DNA of 32,183 nucleotides from an uncultured Lachnospiraceae bacterium (GCA_902790935.1 CADATP010000024.1:1-32183); one strand, 5' to 3'. Shown: positions 1 to 8,808, numbered from the stretch's first letter. The notes: a model not told the origin generated them from the letters alone. A program made the numbers and translations.

Positions 1-186
1 GCTTACGTTTTTTTCCTGCTTTTTAGCCGCGGAAGGTTGTACATATCCAAGTTCATCAGCCCTTGCGATTATCCTTTCGCGCATACTCTCGCTGACACCC
101 TTTTGTCCCGATAGAGCTTTGGAAACCGTAACAACACTGACCCCCATCTCTTTAGCTATATCTGCAAGTTTAACACTCTTTGCCAT
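1..186 (-). CDS. LacI-family transcriptional regulator, N-terminal part (cut by window edge)
   Basis: Only the first 62 codons lie in the window; the gene runs off the left edge. They form a typical LacI/GalR DNA-binding head: a helix-turn-helix beginning KLADIAKEMGVS, a recognition helix VVTVSKALSG, and the hinge-side stretch ending ADELGY. The family binds palindromic operators as dimers and usually responds to a sugar through a periplasmic-binding-protein-like C-terminal domain, which is not visible here. Its ATG shares the final A of the TAA stop of the alpha-galactosidase gene upstream (TAATG overlap), so the two are almost certainly co-transcribed and translationally coupled. I infer that it controls galactoside use, perhaps including its own operon. 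Confidence 0.9.
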   Translation of the reverse strand, partial: MAKSVKLADIAKEMGVSVVTVSKALSGQKGVSESMRERIIARADELGYVQPSAAKKQEKNVS

Positions 187-2399
187 TAAACCACCTCTGT
201 TAAATGAATAAGCTTTGACCTGTAATCTCCCCAAAGGTTAGAAACAAGGATTCCCGCCTCCATAATAGTCTTTCCGAGAAGCTCAGTCTCCTCTCCCTCG
301 ATTCGGTACTTTGCATCCGGTTTAAGGCCTGCAAGTCGTATCAGTCTGCTGTGGTAATTGGGGCGGCCAACAACCTGCACAAAAGTAAAGAGGGCCTCCG
401 ACTTATCCTTGCTTACAACGCCGTAGCAATCGTAATATCTGTTCTCTCTGTAGGAAGCTATACGGTAATAATCGCCGCTGCGTACAAGGCTGTGGTACTT
501 GTGGTACATGGCAGTCTGCTCGGGAATCATGTTCCTGTCCTCTTCCGGGATCTTTGTTATATCAAGTTCATAACCAAAGGTTCCCGCAAGGGCTACATGA
601 CCTCTTGTCTCAAAAGGTGTAACTCTTCCTACGGTATGGTTCGGGCAATCGGATACATGGGCGCCCATTGATGAAAGCGGATAAATAAGAGCCGTTCCTT
701 CCTGTATCGAAAGTCTCTCTATAGCATCCGTATCATCGGAGCACCAGATCTGTGGTCCGTAGTAAAGCATTCCCGCGTCAAATCTGGCACCGCCTCCGGA
801 GCAGTTTTCAAGAAGCAGATTCGGAAACTCGTTTACAAGCCTCTCCTGCAGTTCATATACCGCAAGGACAAATCTGTGGAATATCTCTCCCTGATTATCC
901 TTATCAAGTCCTAAGCTTCCAAGGTCGGTAAGCTGTCTGTTCATATCCCACTTAAGATACTCGATATTTGCTGAGGAAAGGACAGTTTTTATACTGTTCC
1001 AGGTGTGTTCAAGTACTTCAGGCCTCGTAAGGTCTAAAACATACTGATTCCTTGACCTTGTTCCTACTCTTCCGGGAACAGCAAAGGCCCAGTCGGGATG
1101 AGCTCTGTAAAGGTCTGAATCCGGTGATATCATCTCCGGCTCCATCCAGATACCGAACTTAAGGCCGATTTTGTTTACTTCATCCACAAGGTGCTTAAGA
1201 CCTCCGGGAAGTTTTTTCTCGTTGACATTCCAGTCACCTAAGGATGTATTGTCATCGTTTCTTACGCCAAACCAGCCGTCGTCCATTACCAGCATCTCTA
1301 TACCGGACTTCTTGGCCTGTCTTGCGATATCAAGAAGCTTTTCCGTATTGAAATCAAAATAGGTAGCTTCCCAGTTGTTGATAAGTATCGGTCTTTCCTT
1401 GTCCTTATAAGGGCTGCGGATCAAATGATTTCTGTAAAGATCATGGTAAGTACGGCTCATTTTTCCGAGTCCGCCGTCTGAATAAACCATAGCTACCTCA
1501 GGCGTCTGGAAGCTCTCTCCCGCCTTAAGTTCCCACTTAAAACCTATCGGACTGATCCCCATCAGTGCCCTTACGGAATCAAACTGGCTCTTTTCAACCT
1601 GAGCAAGGAAATTTCCGGAGTAAATAAAGCTGAATCCATAAACCCTTCCGGATTCCTGTGTTGCGCCATTCTCAACAAGTGCCATAAAGGGATGCTCCTG
1701 ATGGGAAGATTCTCCCTTGACCGAGCCTACGCTCGTCTTTCCATAGCCGATGGGCCTAAAGTCCATCTGGCGCTCTCTTGCCCAGGATCCGTGCAAAGTA
1801 AGGAGTTCAAAGTTCTCGCTGTCCATATCAAGAGAAGCACTCATCACTTTGGTAAGAAAAATATCCTTACCCGATTCGTTTAATATCTTTACGCTTCTTA
1901 TAAGCGCATCGCTGTCTTCAAATATGGTATATTTTAAAACTGCCTTTAAGCTAAGTGTTTTGTCCGATGCATATATTTCAAGGCTCTTTGCCTTTGCACC
2001 GCTTTTACCGTCAAGAGATCCCTCATTTTCAAATGTCTGCGGAAGTCCGTCTATCTTGTCCTTGCCGTCATAGATCCTGAAATCGTCGTAGGTAAAATTA
2101 ACCGCTCTGTGTCCCTCGGCGTCAATGATTTCGATAGCTCCATCTCTGTAATCGCCCAGCCCGTTTCCCGGAAATTCACAGGGAAATGTATCCATAAATG
2201 AGCCTCTGTCCCTGTTGTTCTTCGAAGGTACAAAAGGAGGCTCCGCTGTTCTCATCAGATAAAGAGGCTCTTCCTCCAGCTTTGTTCCATAATACGCATG
2301 CCCGATAAATCCCTCTTCATCGCAGATTGCTATACAGTAAGATGTATTCTCCGTGTCAAGCTTAAAGCTTCTGTTTTTCTCGTTAAAAGTAATATTCAT
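186..2399 (-). CDS. Alpha-galactosidase, glycoside hydrolase family 36
   Basis: This 737-aa protein should hydrolyse terminal alpha-1,6-galactosides (melibiose, raffinose, stachyose). Length and layout fit bacterial GH36: an N-terminal beta-sandwich (about 1-330), a TIM barrel with WEATYFDF (344-351), MDDGWFG (372-378) and GIWMEPEM (416-423), then a C-terminal beta domain. The nucleophile is the Asp of KWDMNR (about D485); CSGGGARFD (533-541) is the family substrate-pocket motif, and the acid/base lies in SDDTD (554-558). No signal peptide is seen, so it is probably cytoplasmic and works on imported oligosaccharides, although no sugar transporter lies in the window. The ATG at 2399 has a GGAGGA ribosome site 7 bases upstream. 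The gene overlaps the LacI regulator by one base. Symbols such as galA, melA, rafA or aga are all in use for this family. Confidence 0.95.
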   Translation of the reverse strand: MNITFNEKNRSFKLDTENTSYCIAICDEEGFIGHAYYGTKLEEEPLYLMRTAEPPFVPSKNNRDRGSFMDTFPCEFPGNGLGDYRDGAIEIIDAEGHRAVNFTYDDFRIYDGKDKIDGLPQTFENEGSLDGKSGAKAKSLEIYASDKTLSLKAVLKYTIFEDSDALIRSVKILNESGKDIFLTKVMSASLDMDSENFELLTLHGSWARERQMDFRPIGYGKTSVGSVKGESSHQEHPFMALVENGATQESGRVYGFSFIYSGNFLAQVEKSQFDSVRALMGISPIGFKWELKAGESFQTPEVAMVYSDGGLGKMSRTYHDLYRNHLIRSPYKDKERPILINNWEATYFDFNTEKLLDIARQAKKSGIEMLVMDDGWFGVRNDDNTSLGDWNVNEKKLPGGLKHLVDEVNKIGLKFGIWMEPEMISPDSDLYRAHPDWAFAVPGRVGTRSRNQYVLDLTRPEVLEHTWNSIKTVLSSANIEYLKWDMNRQLTDLGSLGLDKDNQGEIFHRFVLAVYELQERLVNEFPNLLLENCSGGGARFDAGMLYYGPQIWCSDDTDAIERLSIQEGTALIYPLSSMGAHVSDCPNHTVGRVTPFETRGHVALAGTFGYELDITKIPEEDRNMIPEQTAMYHKYHSLVRSGDYYRIASYRENRYYDCYGVVSKDKSEALFTFVQVVGRPNYHSRLIRLAGLKPDAKYRIEGEETELLGKTIMEAGILVSNLWGDYRSKLIHLTEVV

Positions 2400-2475
2400 T
2401 AAATAATCCTCCGGGTGATATACCTGTAATCCTATTTATTTATTGGAAAGTCCGTAATAATTCCATAAAACAAAT

Positions 2476-2502
2476 ATATCGCCATCCATAAGATGACGAT
2501 AT
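2476..2502. promoter_or_regulatory. Dyad in the galactosidase/DUF3737 intergenic region (possible operator)
   Basis: The arms ATATCG and CGATAT, with inner arms CATC and GATG, form an imperfect 27-bp inverted repeat about 77 bases before the alpha-galactosidase start. Such a position suits a repressor site, perhaps for the LacI protein encoded downstream, but the centre does not show the classic LacI-family CG step. The rest of this AT-rich 250-base gap also holds the promoter of the divergent DUF3737 gene. Confidence 0.3.
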
Positions 2503-2609
2503 ACTAAATTCCAACAATTTTTAACTTATTTTTTAGTTAAATTTACTTTATCATTTTTTCTATACAAAAAATTTATCTTATTTTAATATTATTTCCTTAT
2601 AAAATCAGA

Positions 2610-2615
2610 TATAAT
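2610..2615 (+). promoter_or_regulatory. Candidate -10 box (TATAAT) for the DUF3737 gene
   Basis: A perfect TATAAT lies 34 bases before the ATG at 2650 in very AT-rich DNA. No convincing -35 hexamer is found at 16-18 bases, so the promoter call rests on the -10 alone. Confidence 0.4.
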
Positions 2616-2649
2616 TAAATCGACTATTGAGTATTACGGAGGAAAGCCC

Positions 2650-3522
2650 ATGCAAAACGTTACCAGGGAGAATCTTTTCGGAGAAAGAGCCCTTTTTAAT
2701 TCAAATGACCTACACATAACCGAGTGCGTTTTTGACAATGGCGAAAGCCCCTTAAAAGAAAGTTCAAACATAAAAATCGACGAATGCCTTTTCCGTTGGA
2801 AGTACCCTCTTTGGTACTGTAACAATATAAAGGCAGACAGATGTACTTTTTTTGATATGGCCAGAGCCGGCATTTGGTACACCAAAAATATCGAGGTCAA
2901 AAACACCGTATATCAGGCGCCTAAAGGATTCAGGCGTTGCGATAACCTGACTTTGGAAAACATTGCCTTTACCCATGCACAGGAGACCCTTTGGTCTTGC
3001 AATGATGTAAAGATTAAAGATGTTACCGTCAAAGGCGATTATTTTGCTATGAACTGCTCCAATATGGAGATTGATAACCTTACTCTGGACGGAAACTATA
3101 GCTTCGACGGTGTAAAGAACATGACGATCCGCAATTCCCATCTTATCTCTAAGGATGCCTTTTGGAATACCGAGAACGTTACAGTCTACGACTCGTTCAT
3201 TACAGGTGAGTACTTAGGATGGAACGCTAAAAATCTCACTTTGGTAAACTGCGTGATTGAGAGCTTGCAGGGTATGTGTTATGTTGATAACCTTGTGATG
3301 AAGGATTGTAAGCTCTTTAATACAAATCTTGCTTTTGAGTACTCTAATGTTAATGCCGAGATTACCGGCGATGTTATCAGCGTACTCAATCCAAAGAGCG
3401 GAACCATTAAAGCAGAGCACATAGGAGAGCTCATCATAGAAAAAGACAAGATCGATCCTTCCGCTACCAAGATTATCTGCGACGCGATTGATAAACATTC
3501 CGACCACCCGGTTTATGATTGA
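2650..3522 (+). CDS. DUF3737-family right-handed beta-helix protein
   Basis: The 290-aa product is built from repeating short strands of the type 'N-[IVL]-x-[IVL]-x-x-x-x-[FI]', such as SSNIKIDECLF, CNNIKADRCTF, TKNIEVKNTVY and CDNLTLENIAF. This is the rung pattern of a right-handed parallel beta-helix and matches what I know of DUF3737 (PF12541). Conserved Trp/Tyr and Cys at the turns (LWYCNN, LWSCND) recur. No signal peptide or membrane segment is seen, so it is probably cytoplasmic. Function is unknown; pentapeptide-like or beta-helix folds can bind sugars or mimic nucleic acid, but nothing here decides. The ATG has GGAGGAAAG upstream. It is followed by a terminator and then the C-S lyase gene 80 bases on, in the same direction. 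Confidence 0.85.
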   Translation: MQNVTRENLFGERALFNSNDLHITECVFDNGESPLKESSNIKIDECLFRWKYPLWYCNNIKADRCTFFDMARAGIWYTKNIEVKNTVYQAPKGFRRCDNLTLENIAFTHAQETLWSCNDVKIKDVTVKGDYFAMNCSNMEIDNLTLDGNYSFDGVKNMTIRNSHLISKDAFWNTENVTVYDSFITGEYLGWNAKNLTLVNCVIESLQGMCYVDNLVMKDCKLFNTNLAFEYSNVNAEITGDVISVLNPKSGTIKAEHIGELIIEKDKIDPSATKIICDAIDKHSDHPVYD

Positions 3523-3543
3523 TTACAACCCCTTAGATTTCTT

Positions 3544-3572
3544 AAACCTCTTCAGACGCTGAAGAGGTTTTT
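3544..3572 (+). terminator. Rho-independent terminator after the DUF3737 gene
   Basis: Perfect 12-bp arms AAACCTCTTCAG and CTGAAGAGGTTT enclose an ACG loop, and a short T run follows. Only about 30 bases separate it from the next ATG, which leaves little room for a full promoter, so some read-through into the lyase gene is likely. Confidence 0.8.
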
Positions 3573-3602
3573 GATTAATTAGTTTTATAGAGAGAGAATA
3601 AA

Positions 3603-4811
3603 ATGGAATACAAGTACAATTTTGACAAAATGACGCAGCGCCGAGGAACCTCTTCTTTAAAATGGGATGACTGTGACGGAGCAAAATACCCTCTTTGGGT
3701 AGCGGATATGGACTTCGAGACAGCTCCCGCCATCAAAAAAGCCATCGAAGAAAGGACTTCCCACGGAATCTTCGGATACAATATTATTCCCGATGAATGG
3801 TATGAATCTTATATCTCCTGGTGGGACAGACGCCATAACTTTAAAATGGAAAAAGACTGGCTTGTTTTTTGTACCGGTGTTGTCCCCGCTATTTCAAGCA
3901 CAGTCCGCAAGCTTACATCCCCCGGCGATAATGTGGTAATCCTTACTCCGGTCTACAATATCTTCTTTAACAGTATTATAAATAACGGTTGCAATGTTTG
4001 TGAAGTACCGCTGATTTACAATAAAAGCCTTCTCGAAGGGGATAACCTTAGCATCAAGGATTCGGATTTAGTATCGCGTGATATTTATAAGATAGACTAT
4101 GAAAATCTTGAGGAAGCTCTCTCAGATGAAAAAACAAAGCTTCTTATCTTCTGCAATCCGCATAACCCTGTCGGTAGGATCTGGTCCAAAGAAGAGCTCG
4201 CTAAAGTAGGGGACCTCTGTGCAAAGCACGGAGTCACCGTTCTGTCCGACGAGATTCACTGCGATCTTACTGCTCCCGATAAGGAATATATACCTTTTGC
4301 CACAGCTTCCGAAACCTGTAAGAATATAAGCATTACCGCAATCGCCCCTACCAAGACCTTCAATATTGCAGGTATGCAGACAGCAGCCGTATCTATTCCG
4401 AACCCGGAGCTTAGGAAAAAGATATGGCGTGCCCTTAATACAGATGAAGTCGCCGAACCCAACAGTTTTGCCGTTCCCGTAACTATTGCGGCTTTTAATG
4501 AAGGTGAAGATTGGCTTAACGAACTTAGAAATTACATTTTCGAGAATAAGCAGCTTGTGGAAGTTTTTACCAAAAAGCATCCTTCTCTTAAGCTCATCCC
4601 TTCCGAGGCCACCTATCTTCTTTGGATCGATGTATCAGGTACCGGCATTAGCGGAGCGGAGCTCGAAAAAAAGCTTAAGTCCGAGACCGGAGTTTATCTG
4701 ACTGCCGGCGGCGAATATGGACGAAGCGGAGAAAATTTCCTGCGCATGAACATCGCCTGCCCCAAAAAGCGCCTTGAAGAAGCCTTAGCACTCATGGACA
4801 CGGTTTTGTAA
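3603..4811 (+). CDS. MalY/PatB-type pyridoxal-phosphate C-S lyase (cystathionine beta-lyase-like aminotransferase)
   Basis: This is a 402-aa fold-type I PLP enzyme. It shows the family marks: KYPLWVADMDF near the N-terminus (28-38), CNPHNPVGR (184-192), SDEIHCDL (215-222, the Asp that holds the pyridine nitrogen) and APTKTFNIAG (248-257) with the PLP lysine at about K251. These place it in the MalY/PatB branch, whose members cleave cystathionine, cysteine or related beta-C-S substrates to pyruvate, ammonia and a thiol. Some are named aminotransferases. No signal peptide is seen. It follows the DUF3737 terminator closely and may depend on read-through or on a promoter overlapping the terminator. 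Convergent with the LacI-type gene downstream. The exact substrate cannot be told from sequence. Confidence 0.9.
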   Translation: MEYKYNFDKMTQRRGTSSLKWDDCDGAKYPLWVADMDFETAPAIKKAIEERTSHGIFGYNIIPDEWYESYISWWDRRHNFKMEKDWLVFCTGVVPAISSTVRKLTSPGDNVVILTPVYNIFFNSIINNGCNVCEVPLIYNKSLLEGDNLSIKDSDLVSRDIYKIDYENLEEALSDEKTKLLIFCNPHNPVGRIWSKEELAKVGDLCAKHGVTVLSDEIHCDLTAPDKEYIPFATASETCKNISITAIAPTKTFNIAGMQTAAVSIPNPELRKKIWRALNTDEVAEPNSFAVPVTIAAFNEGEDWLNELRNYIFENKQLVEVFTKKHPSLKLIPSEATYLLWIDVSGTGISGAELEKKLKSETGVYLTAGGEYGRSGENFLRMNIACPKKRLEEALALMDTVL

Positions 4812-4840
4812 CCTGGCGATTTATTGCACCAAAAACAGCC

Positions 4841-5836
4841 TTACACGATCATATCAAGATACTCGATTCTTACAAGTTCGTGGGGTGCGACAATCTTTCT
4901 TCCCAGGCTGCCACCCATAAGTCTTGAGCACTCAGCTACAGCCTCAGCTGAAATATCGTAAAAGTTTTGCTTTACGGTATTCATCTGCTTTCCGGCATAT
5001 CCCATAAGGGAGATTCCGTCAAATCCGCAGACGGGCCTGAAGATATCCATCTCTGTCAGCGCTCTCATTGCGCCGATAGCCATCATATCCGAAGCGCAGA
5101 TAATAATATCATGCATACTTCCATACTTAAAGGTAATCTCCCTGGCCTTCTTTTCAGAGAACTCTCCGCAGTGCAGGCTTACCGCCAGCTCCAGCTCCTG
5201 GGCCAGCTCCAGCATACCCTGTAAGCGGTCGTCGGAGACATACCCGTTTTTCTTTCCGGAGATGTAAAGCACCTGACCATTAAAGGTGTTATTTTCCATA
5301 ACAGTCTTTCTTGCAACATCTTTTTGAGCCTGACGATGATCAATTCCAATATAAGAACAGCTGTCATTTATAATTGGAACGTCTATCAAAACGCATTTAA
5401 ACTGCTCTCTCGCAATTACTCTCTGGAGTACATAATCATCCTTTGACATTCCATAGATAACAAGGCCCTTGATATTTTGTGACTTAAGAAACTTCTCAGT
5501 CTCTGCCTCATCCATCCCCTCAAGCATTGAAAAGAATATGGGCACAACCTCAATATGCAGCTCCTGAGCCTTGTGCAAAGCGCCTTTAAGATACTGCATC
5601 GAAATCTCGTCTATCGCGGATGTCTGTATATCCGTATTGATAAGCAGCCCAACTCTTCCGGACTGTTTAGAGGAAAGAGAAGCCGCAACAACATTGGGAG
5701 TAAACCCCAGCTCTTCTATAGCTTTATTTACCCTGATAGCTGTTTCCTCGGAAACATTGGGATATTTATTTATTACCTTTGAAACGGTAGAAACCGCTAC
5801 TCCGGCAAGCTTTGCCACATCTCTGATGGTTGCCAT
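4841..5836 (-). CDS. LacI-family transcriptional regulator
   Basis: The full-length 331-aa protein begins with a clear LacI/GalR helix-turn-helix (TIRDVAKLAGVAVSTVSKVI, residues 3-22) and hinge helix (VAASLSSKQSGRVG), followed by the two-lobed ligand-binding domain (about 60-331) with GLVIYG, DMMAIGAMRAL and CGFDGI-type segments. It starts 42 bases after the stop of the ABC ATP-binding gene on the same strand, so it may be the last gene of that transport operon or have its own promoter in the short gap, which contains AT-rich DNA. The neighbourhood suggests control of the ABC importer, which would be odd because LacI proteins usually sense sugars or nucleosides while this importer type is known for amino acids. 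Effector unknown. Confidence 0.92.
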   Translation of the reverse strand: MATIRDVAKLAGVAVSTVSKVINKYPNVSEETAIRVNKAIEELGFTPNVVAASLSSKQSGRVGLLINTDIQTSAIDEISMQYLKGALHKAQELHIEVVPIFFSMLEGMDEAETEKFLKSQNIKGLVIYGMSKDDYVLQRVIAREQFKCVLIDVPIINDSCSYIGIDHRQAQKDVARKTVMENNTFNGQVLYISGKKNGYVSDDRLQGMLELAQELELAVSLHCGEFSEKKAREITFKYGSMHDIIICASDMMAIGAMRALTEMDIFRPVCGFDGISLMGYAGKQMNTVKQNFYDISAEAVAECSRLMGGSLGRKIVAPHELVRIEYLDMIV

Positions 5837-5878
5837 TTTAAAACCTCTTTGTATCTTTTATAGATTAAATAACATTAG

Positions 5879-6676
5879 CTATGATAACAGGATCCTATCG
5901 TTATCCAAAGCCTTTCCGGTTCCCGCCTTGAATTTCTCCAGCAGGTCTTCGATATTAAGCCCCGCTCTCTCCTCGCCCTTAACATCATATACGATATTTC
6001 CGTCCGACATAAGGAAGGTTCTGTTTCCGATTTCAAGGGCCTGCTTCATATTGTGAGTGATCATCATACAGGTTATATGATTCTCTCCCACAATCTTTCT
6101 TGTAAGCTCTATAACCTTGTCGGCTGTAGCGGGATCAAGAGCCGCTGTATGCTCGTCAAGAAGCAATATCTTAGGAGTAACCATTGTAGCCATAAGGAGC
6201 GTCAGTGCCTGCCTCTGTCCTCCGGAAAGAAGTCCTACGGGATGTCTCATCCTGTCCTCAAGTCCCATCCCCAGCATCGAGAGCTTTTCTCTGAAGAGCT
6301 TTTTATCTCTTCCGCTTATATGGCTGAAGGGTGAGGTTCCTTCCGAGGAGCGAAGGTATGCAAGGGCAAGATTTTCCTCGATGGTCATAGAGGGCGCCGT
6401 CCCCTTTAAAGGATCCTGGAACATTCTTCCGATAATACGGCTTCTTTTGTGTTCCTCTAAAAACGTAATATCCTGTCCGCCTAAAAAAATGCTTCCTTCA
6501 TCAACAAAGAAGGTTCCCGCTACCGCGTTGAAAAGCGTTGATTTTCCGGCACCGTTTGAACCGATTATCGTAACAAAGTCTCCGTCATCAAGATGAAGAG
6601 ACAGATCTGTAATAGCCTTCTTTTCATCCGGGGTTCCCGGATTAAAGGTTACACTGATATTTTTAATATCAAGCAT
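5879..6676 (-). CDS. ABC transporter ATP-binding protein (TrpXYZ/ABC_sub_bind-type importer)
   Basis: This 265-aa protein is one complete ABC nucleotide-binding domain. Walker A is GSNGAGKST (about 38-46), the signature is LSGGQRQA, Walker B is ILLLDEHTAALD, and the switch histidine lies in MMITHNMKQAL. The Q-loop sits in RMFQDPLKGTAPSM. His replaces the usual Pro after the Walker B Glu (DEHTAALD), as is common in this subfamily. Its start overlaps the permease stop by 8 bases, so translation is coupled. Together with the permease and lipoprotein it forms an importer related to S. pneumoniae TrpXYZ, where the substrate is tryptophan. Substrate here is not shown. Confidence 0.92.
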   Translation of the reverse strand: MLDIKNISVTFNPGTPDEKKAITDLSLHLDDGDFVTIIGSNGAGKSTLFNAVAGTFFVDEGSIFLGGQDITFLEEHKRSRIIGRMFQDPLKGTAPSMTIEENLALAYLRSSEGTSPFSHISGRDKKLFREKLSMLGMGLEDRMRHPVGLLSGGQRQALTLLMATMVTPKILLLDEHTAALDPATADKVIELTRKIVGENHITCMMITHNMKQALEIGNRTFLMSDGNIVYDVKGEERAGLNIEDLLEKFKAGTGKALDNDRILLS

Positions 6677-7583
6677 TCTTGTCCCCTCCCTTCATATGTA
6701 CTCTCTTTTTTTGCATAAAAGCAATGCCCTTTTTCATAGCCGGGAAAGCTATCGCTATAGCTACGATCACAGCCGTCAAAAGCTTTAAGAAGTCGACAGG
6801 GATAATCTTCGTATATAGGCAAACAGCATATATCACGCGATAAATTATAGAGCCGACAACCGCAGCGATAACACCCTTTTTGACACTCCTTCTTCCGAGT
6901 ACGGTTTCTCCGATTATAAGACATGCAAGACCGATAACCACGATTCCCGTACCGCCGTTTATATCAACGGTCTTTTGGTTTTGAGCCACCATCGCTCCGG
7001 AGAGCGCTGTCATAGCGTTAGCAAGGCAAAGTCCAACCGTAATCGTAAATGTAGGATTTACGGAAGACGCCCTTACCATATCGATATTGTCTCCGGTAGC
7101 TCTTATCGAAAGACCGAGCCTTGTTCCGAGGAAAAAGATAAGGAATACGGAAACAACGGCAACTATTATAAGGGTAAGGATTACCGAGCCCCAATCCCCG
7201 ATAAACGGTATAGCCTTAAATAAACTATAGATAGTCTGCTTTTTAAGAAGGGAAACGCTCGAACTCCATCCCATAGTCATAAGGTTTATGGTGTACAGTC
7301 CGGTATTTGTAATAATACCCGCAAGGATTGAAGGCACCTTAAGCCTCGTATGTAAAAATGCAGTCACAAAACCGGCACAGGCTCCGGCACCCATCGCAAG
7401 AGGTATACCGAGTATAGGATGTCCTATAGCGGCCATCTGAACCGATACGGCGGCGCCGAGAACAAAGCATCCGTCCGTTGTAAGGTCCGCAATATCAAGT
7501 ACCCTGTAGCTTAGAAACAACGCCATCGGAACAAGGCTGTACAAAAGTCCCAGCTCCAATGCGGTCTTTAGAATATATAGCAC
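6669..7583 (-). CDS. ABC transporter permease (branched-chain-type, TrpY-like)
   Basis: The 304-aa product is strongly hydrophobic with about eight to nine membrane spans and resembles the BPD_transp_2 class (LivH/RbsC-like), which works with ABC_sub_bind lipoproteins. Motifs include VLDIADLTTDGCFVLGAAV near the N-terminus and IRATGDNIDMVRASSVN in the middle, the cytoplasmic loop that docks the ATPase. Translation starts at a GTG (7583) behind GGAAGGG, so the first residue is encoded by a non-ATG codon. The ATPase gene overlaps its end by 8 bases. The lipoprotein gene lies 108 bases upstream beyond a terminator, so this gene is probably expressed less than the lipoprotein. Confidence 0.9.
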   Translation of the reverse strand: MLYILKTALELGLLYSLVPMALFLSYRVLDIADLTTDGCFVLGAAVSVQMAAIGHPILGIPLAMGAGACAGFVTAFLHTRLKVPSILAGIITNTGLYTINLMTMGWSSSVSLLKKQTIYSLFKAIPFIGDWGSVILTLIIVAVVSVFLIFFLGTRLGLSIRATGDNIDMVRASSVNPTFTITVGLCLANAMTALSGAMVAQNQKTVDINGGTGIVVIGLACLIIGETVLGRRSVKKGVIAAVVGSIIYRVIYAVCLYTKIIPVDFLKLLTAVIVAIAIAFPAMKKGIAFMQKKRVHMKGGDKNA

Positions 7584-7658
7584 TGCTCTACCCTTCCTTT
7601 ATATATTGATCTATTAAAGATTTTAGCAGATAAAACGTTTTCCGAAAAGTACCAAAAA

Positions 7659-7686
7659 AAAGGGGCAATATTCCTACTGCCCCTTT
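7659..7686 (-). terminator. Intra-operon terminator between the binding-protein and permease genes
   Basis: Read on the minus strand, AAAGGGGCA pairs with TGCCCCTTT around a 10-base loop and runs straight into a long T run. It begins only a few bases after the lipoprotein stop. It should end most transcripts and give excess binding protein over membrane parts, a common arrangement in ABC importers. Confidence 0.85.
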
Positions 7687-7691
7687 GATGA

Positions 7692-8711
7692 TTATTCTTC
7701 GCTGGTAACAACCTCTACAAGCTGTCCCATATCTGCAAATGCGCTGTAGTCTGCATTAGCAGCTGCAGCGGTTTCGGTGTTGACTGTGATGATACCGCCG
7801 TCCATAAGGTAATACTCCTGAAGACCGTCCATACCGTCAGTCATAGCATTGTATGCAAGCTCTGCAGTCTTTGTACCGAGGTCGGTGTAGTTTACACCGC
7901 AGGTAGCGAAGGCTCCGTTTCTTACAAAAGAGTCTGCACCGGCGTAATGAAGGATTCCGGCATTTGCAAAGTCTTCATAGATAGCGAGCTCTGCTGCCAT
8001 TACCACGTTATCGGTGGGAGTAAATACAGCCTGTACATCTGAAGCGATGAGCGTTGATGCTGCGGCAACAACTTCGTCGTTGGTATTTCCGGTAGCTTCA
8101 ACGTACTCGATTCCCTTTGAATCAAGGTAAGCCTTTGCCTCGGCTACGGGAGTAGCTGAGTTGATCTCTGAAAGAGAGTAAAGAATTCCGACTTTGTTTA
8201 AATCGGGATTCTGTGCAAACATCATGTCCATGATGAACTCAGTGTTGAGTCCGTCGCTGGTTCCGGTAACATAATCGATACCGGTAAGCTCAGCAGCCTT
8301 GGGATCTGAGATTGCTGCATATATAACGGGAGTCTTGGATTCCTCAGCGGATACGGTTGCAACCTGCGCTGCAAGAGTAGCGATGGGAATGATGGCATCT
8401 ACCTTATCGGCTACAGCCTGATCCGCAATCTGCTTGAGGACTGTCTGATCGTTCTGTCCGGAGTAAACTGTGTAGTTAATAGTAATGCCTTTCTCGGAAG
8501 CGATAGCATCAAGCTTAGCTGTAATAGCATTTGCTATCTCATCGAGTGAAGCGTGGTCGAGCTGTTTGATAACCGCAACATTATATGCTGCGCTATTTTC
8601 AGCATCGTTTTTTCCGTTTGCGGATCCGGGTGCTGTGCAGGCACAAACACCAAGAGTTAAAGCTGTGCTGAGAGCCAAAGCCATCAGCTTCTTAACAAGA
8701 CTTTTTTTCAT
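7692..8711 (-). CDS. ABC transporter substrate-binding lipoprotein (ABC_sub_bind family, TrpX-like)
   Basis: The 339-aa protein has a Lys-rich start (MKKSLVKK), a hydrophobic core and a lipobox VCAC with the lipidated Cys at 25, then a Gly/Asn/Ser-rich linker. The mature part opens with AAYNVAVIKQLDHASLDEI and contains VDAIIPIATLAAQ, TGIDYVTGTSDG and CGVNYTDLG, typical of the ABC_sub_bind (PF04392) two-lobe family that includes TrpX. It should sit on the outer face of the cytoplasmic membrane and deliver ligand to the permease. Family members bind tryptophan, tyrosine or other small ligands. Start chosen at the ATG with GAGGAG upstream. The gene is transcribed away from the 267-aa membrane protein gene; overlapping promoters lie between them. 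Confidence 0.92.
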   Translation of the reverse strand: MKKSLVKKLMALALSTALTLGVCACTAPGSANGKNDAENSAAYNVAVIKQLDHASLDEIANAITAKLDAIASEKGITINYTVYSGQNDQTVLKQIADQAVADKVDAIIPIATLAAQVATVSAEESKTPVIYAAISDPKAAELTGIDYVTGTSDGLNTEFIMDMMFAQNPDLNKVGILYSLSEINSATPVAEAKAYLDSKGIEYVEATGNTNDEVVAAASTLIASDVQAVFTPTDNVVMAAELAIYEDFANAGILHYAGADSFVRNGAFATCGVNYTDLGTKTAELAYNAMTDGMDGLQEYYLMDGGIITVNTETAAAANADYSAFADMGQLVEVVTSEE

Positions 8712-8766
8712 TTTTTCTTTTCTCCTCTTTAAGTCTGCAAGTATGAAGTGACTGAAAATATTTTAA

Positions 8767-8793
8767 GGTTATCGGGAAATATTTGCAATAACC
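8767..8793. promoter_or_regulatory. 27-bp dyad downstream of the lipoprotein promoter (possible operator)
   Basis: GGTTAT and ATAACC form 6-bp arms around a 15-base centre, between the candidate -10 box and the start codon of the ABC lipoprotein gene. The position suits a repressor road-block or leader hairpin. No T-box (no GGTGGAACCGCG-type motif) is present. Confidence 0.3.
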
Positions 8794-8808
8794 AATATTT
8801 ATTTTTTA

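Noticed and set aside
3544-3602. A separate strong promoter for the C-S lyase between terminator and start
   Set aside because: Only about 30 bases are free and no -35/-10 pair with proper spacing was found, so read-through or an overlapping promoter is more likely.
6053-6596. Plus-strand open frames opposite the ABC ATP-binding gene
   Set aside because: They are antisense to a clearly conserved ATPase, without ribosome sites or recognisable domains.
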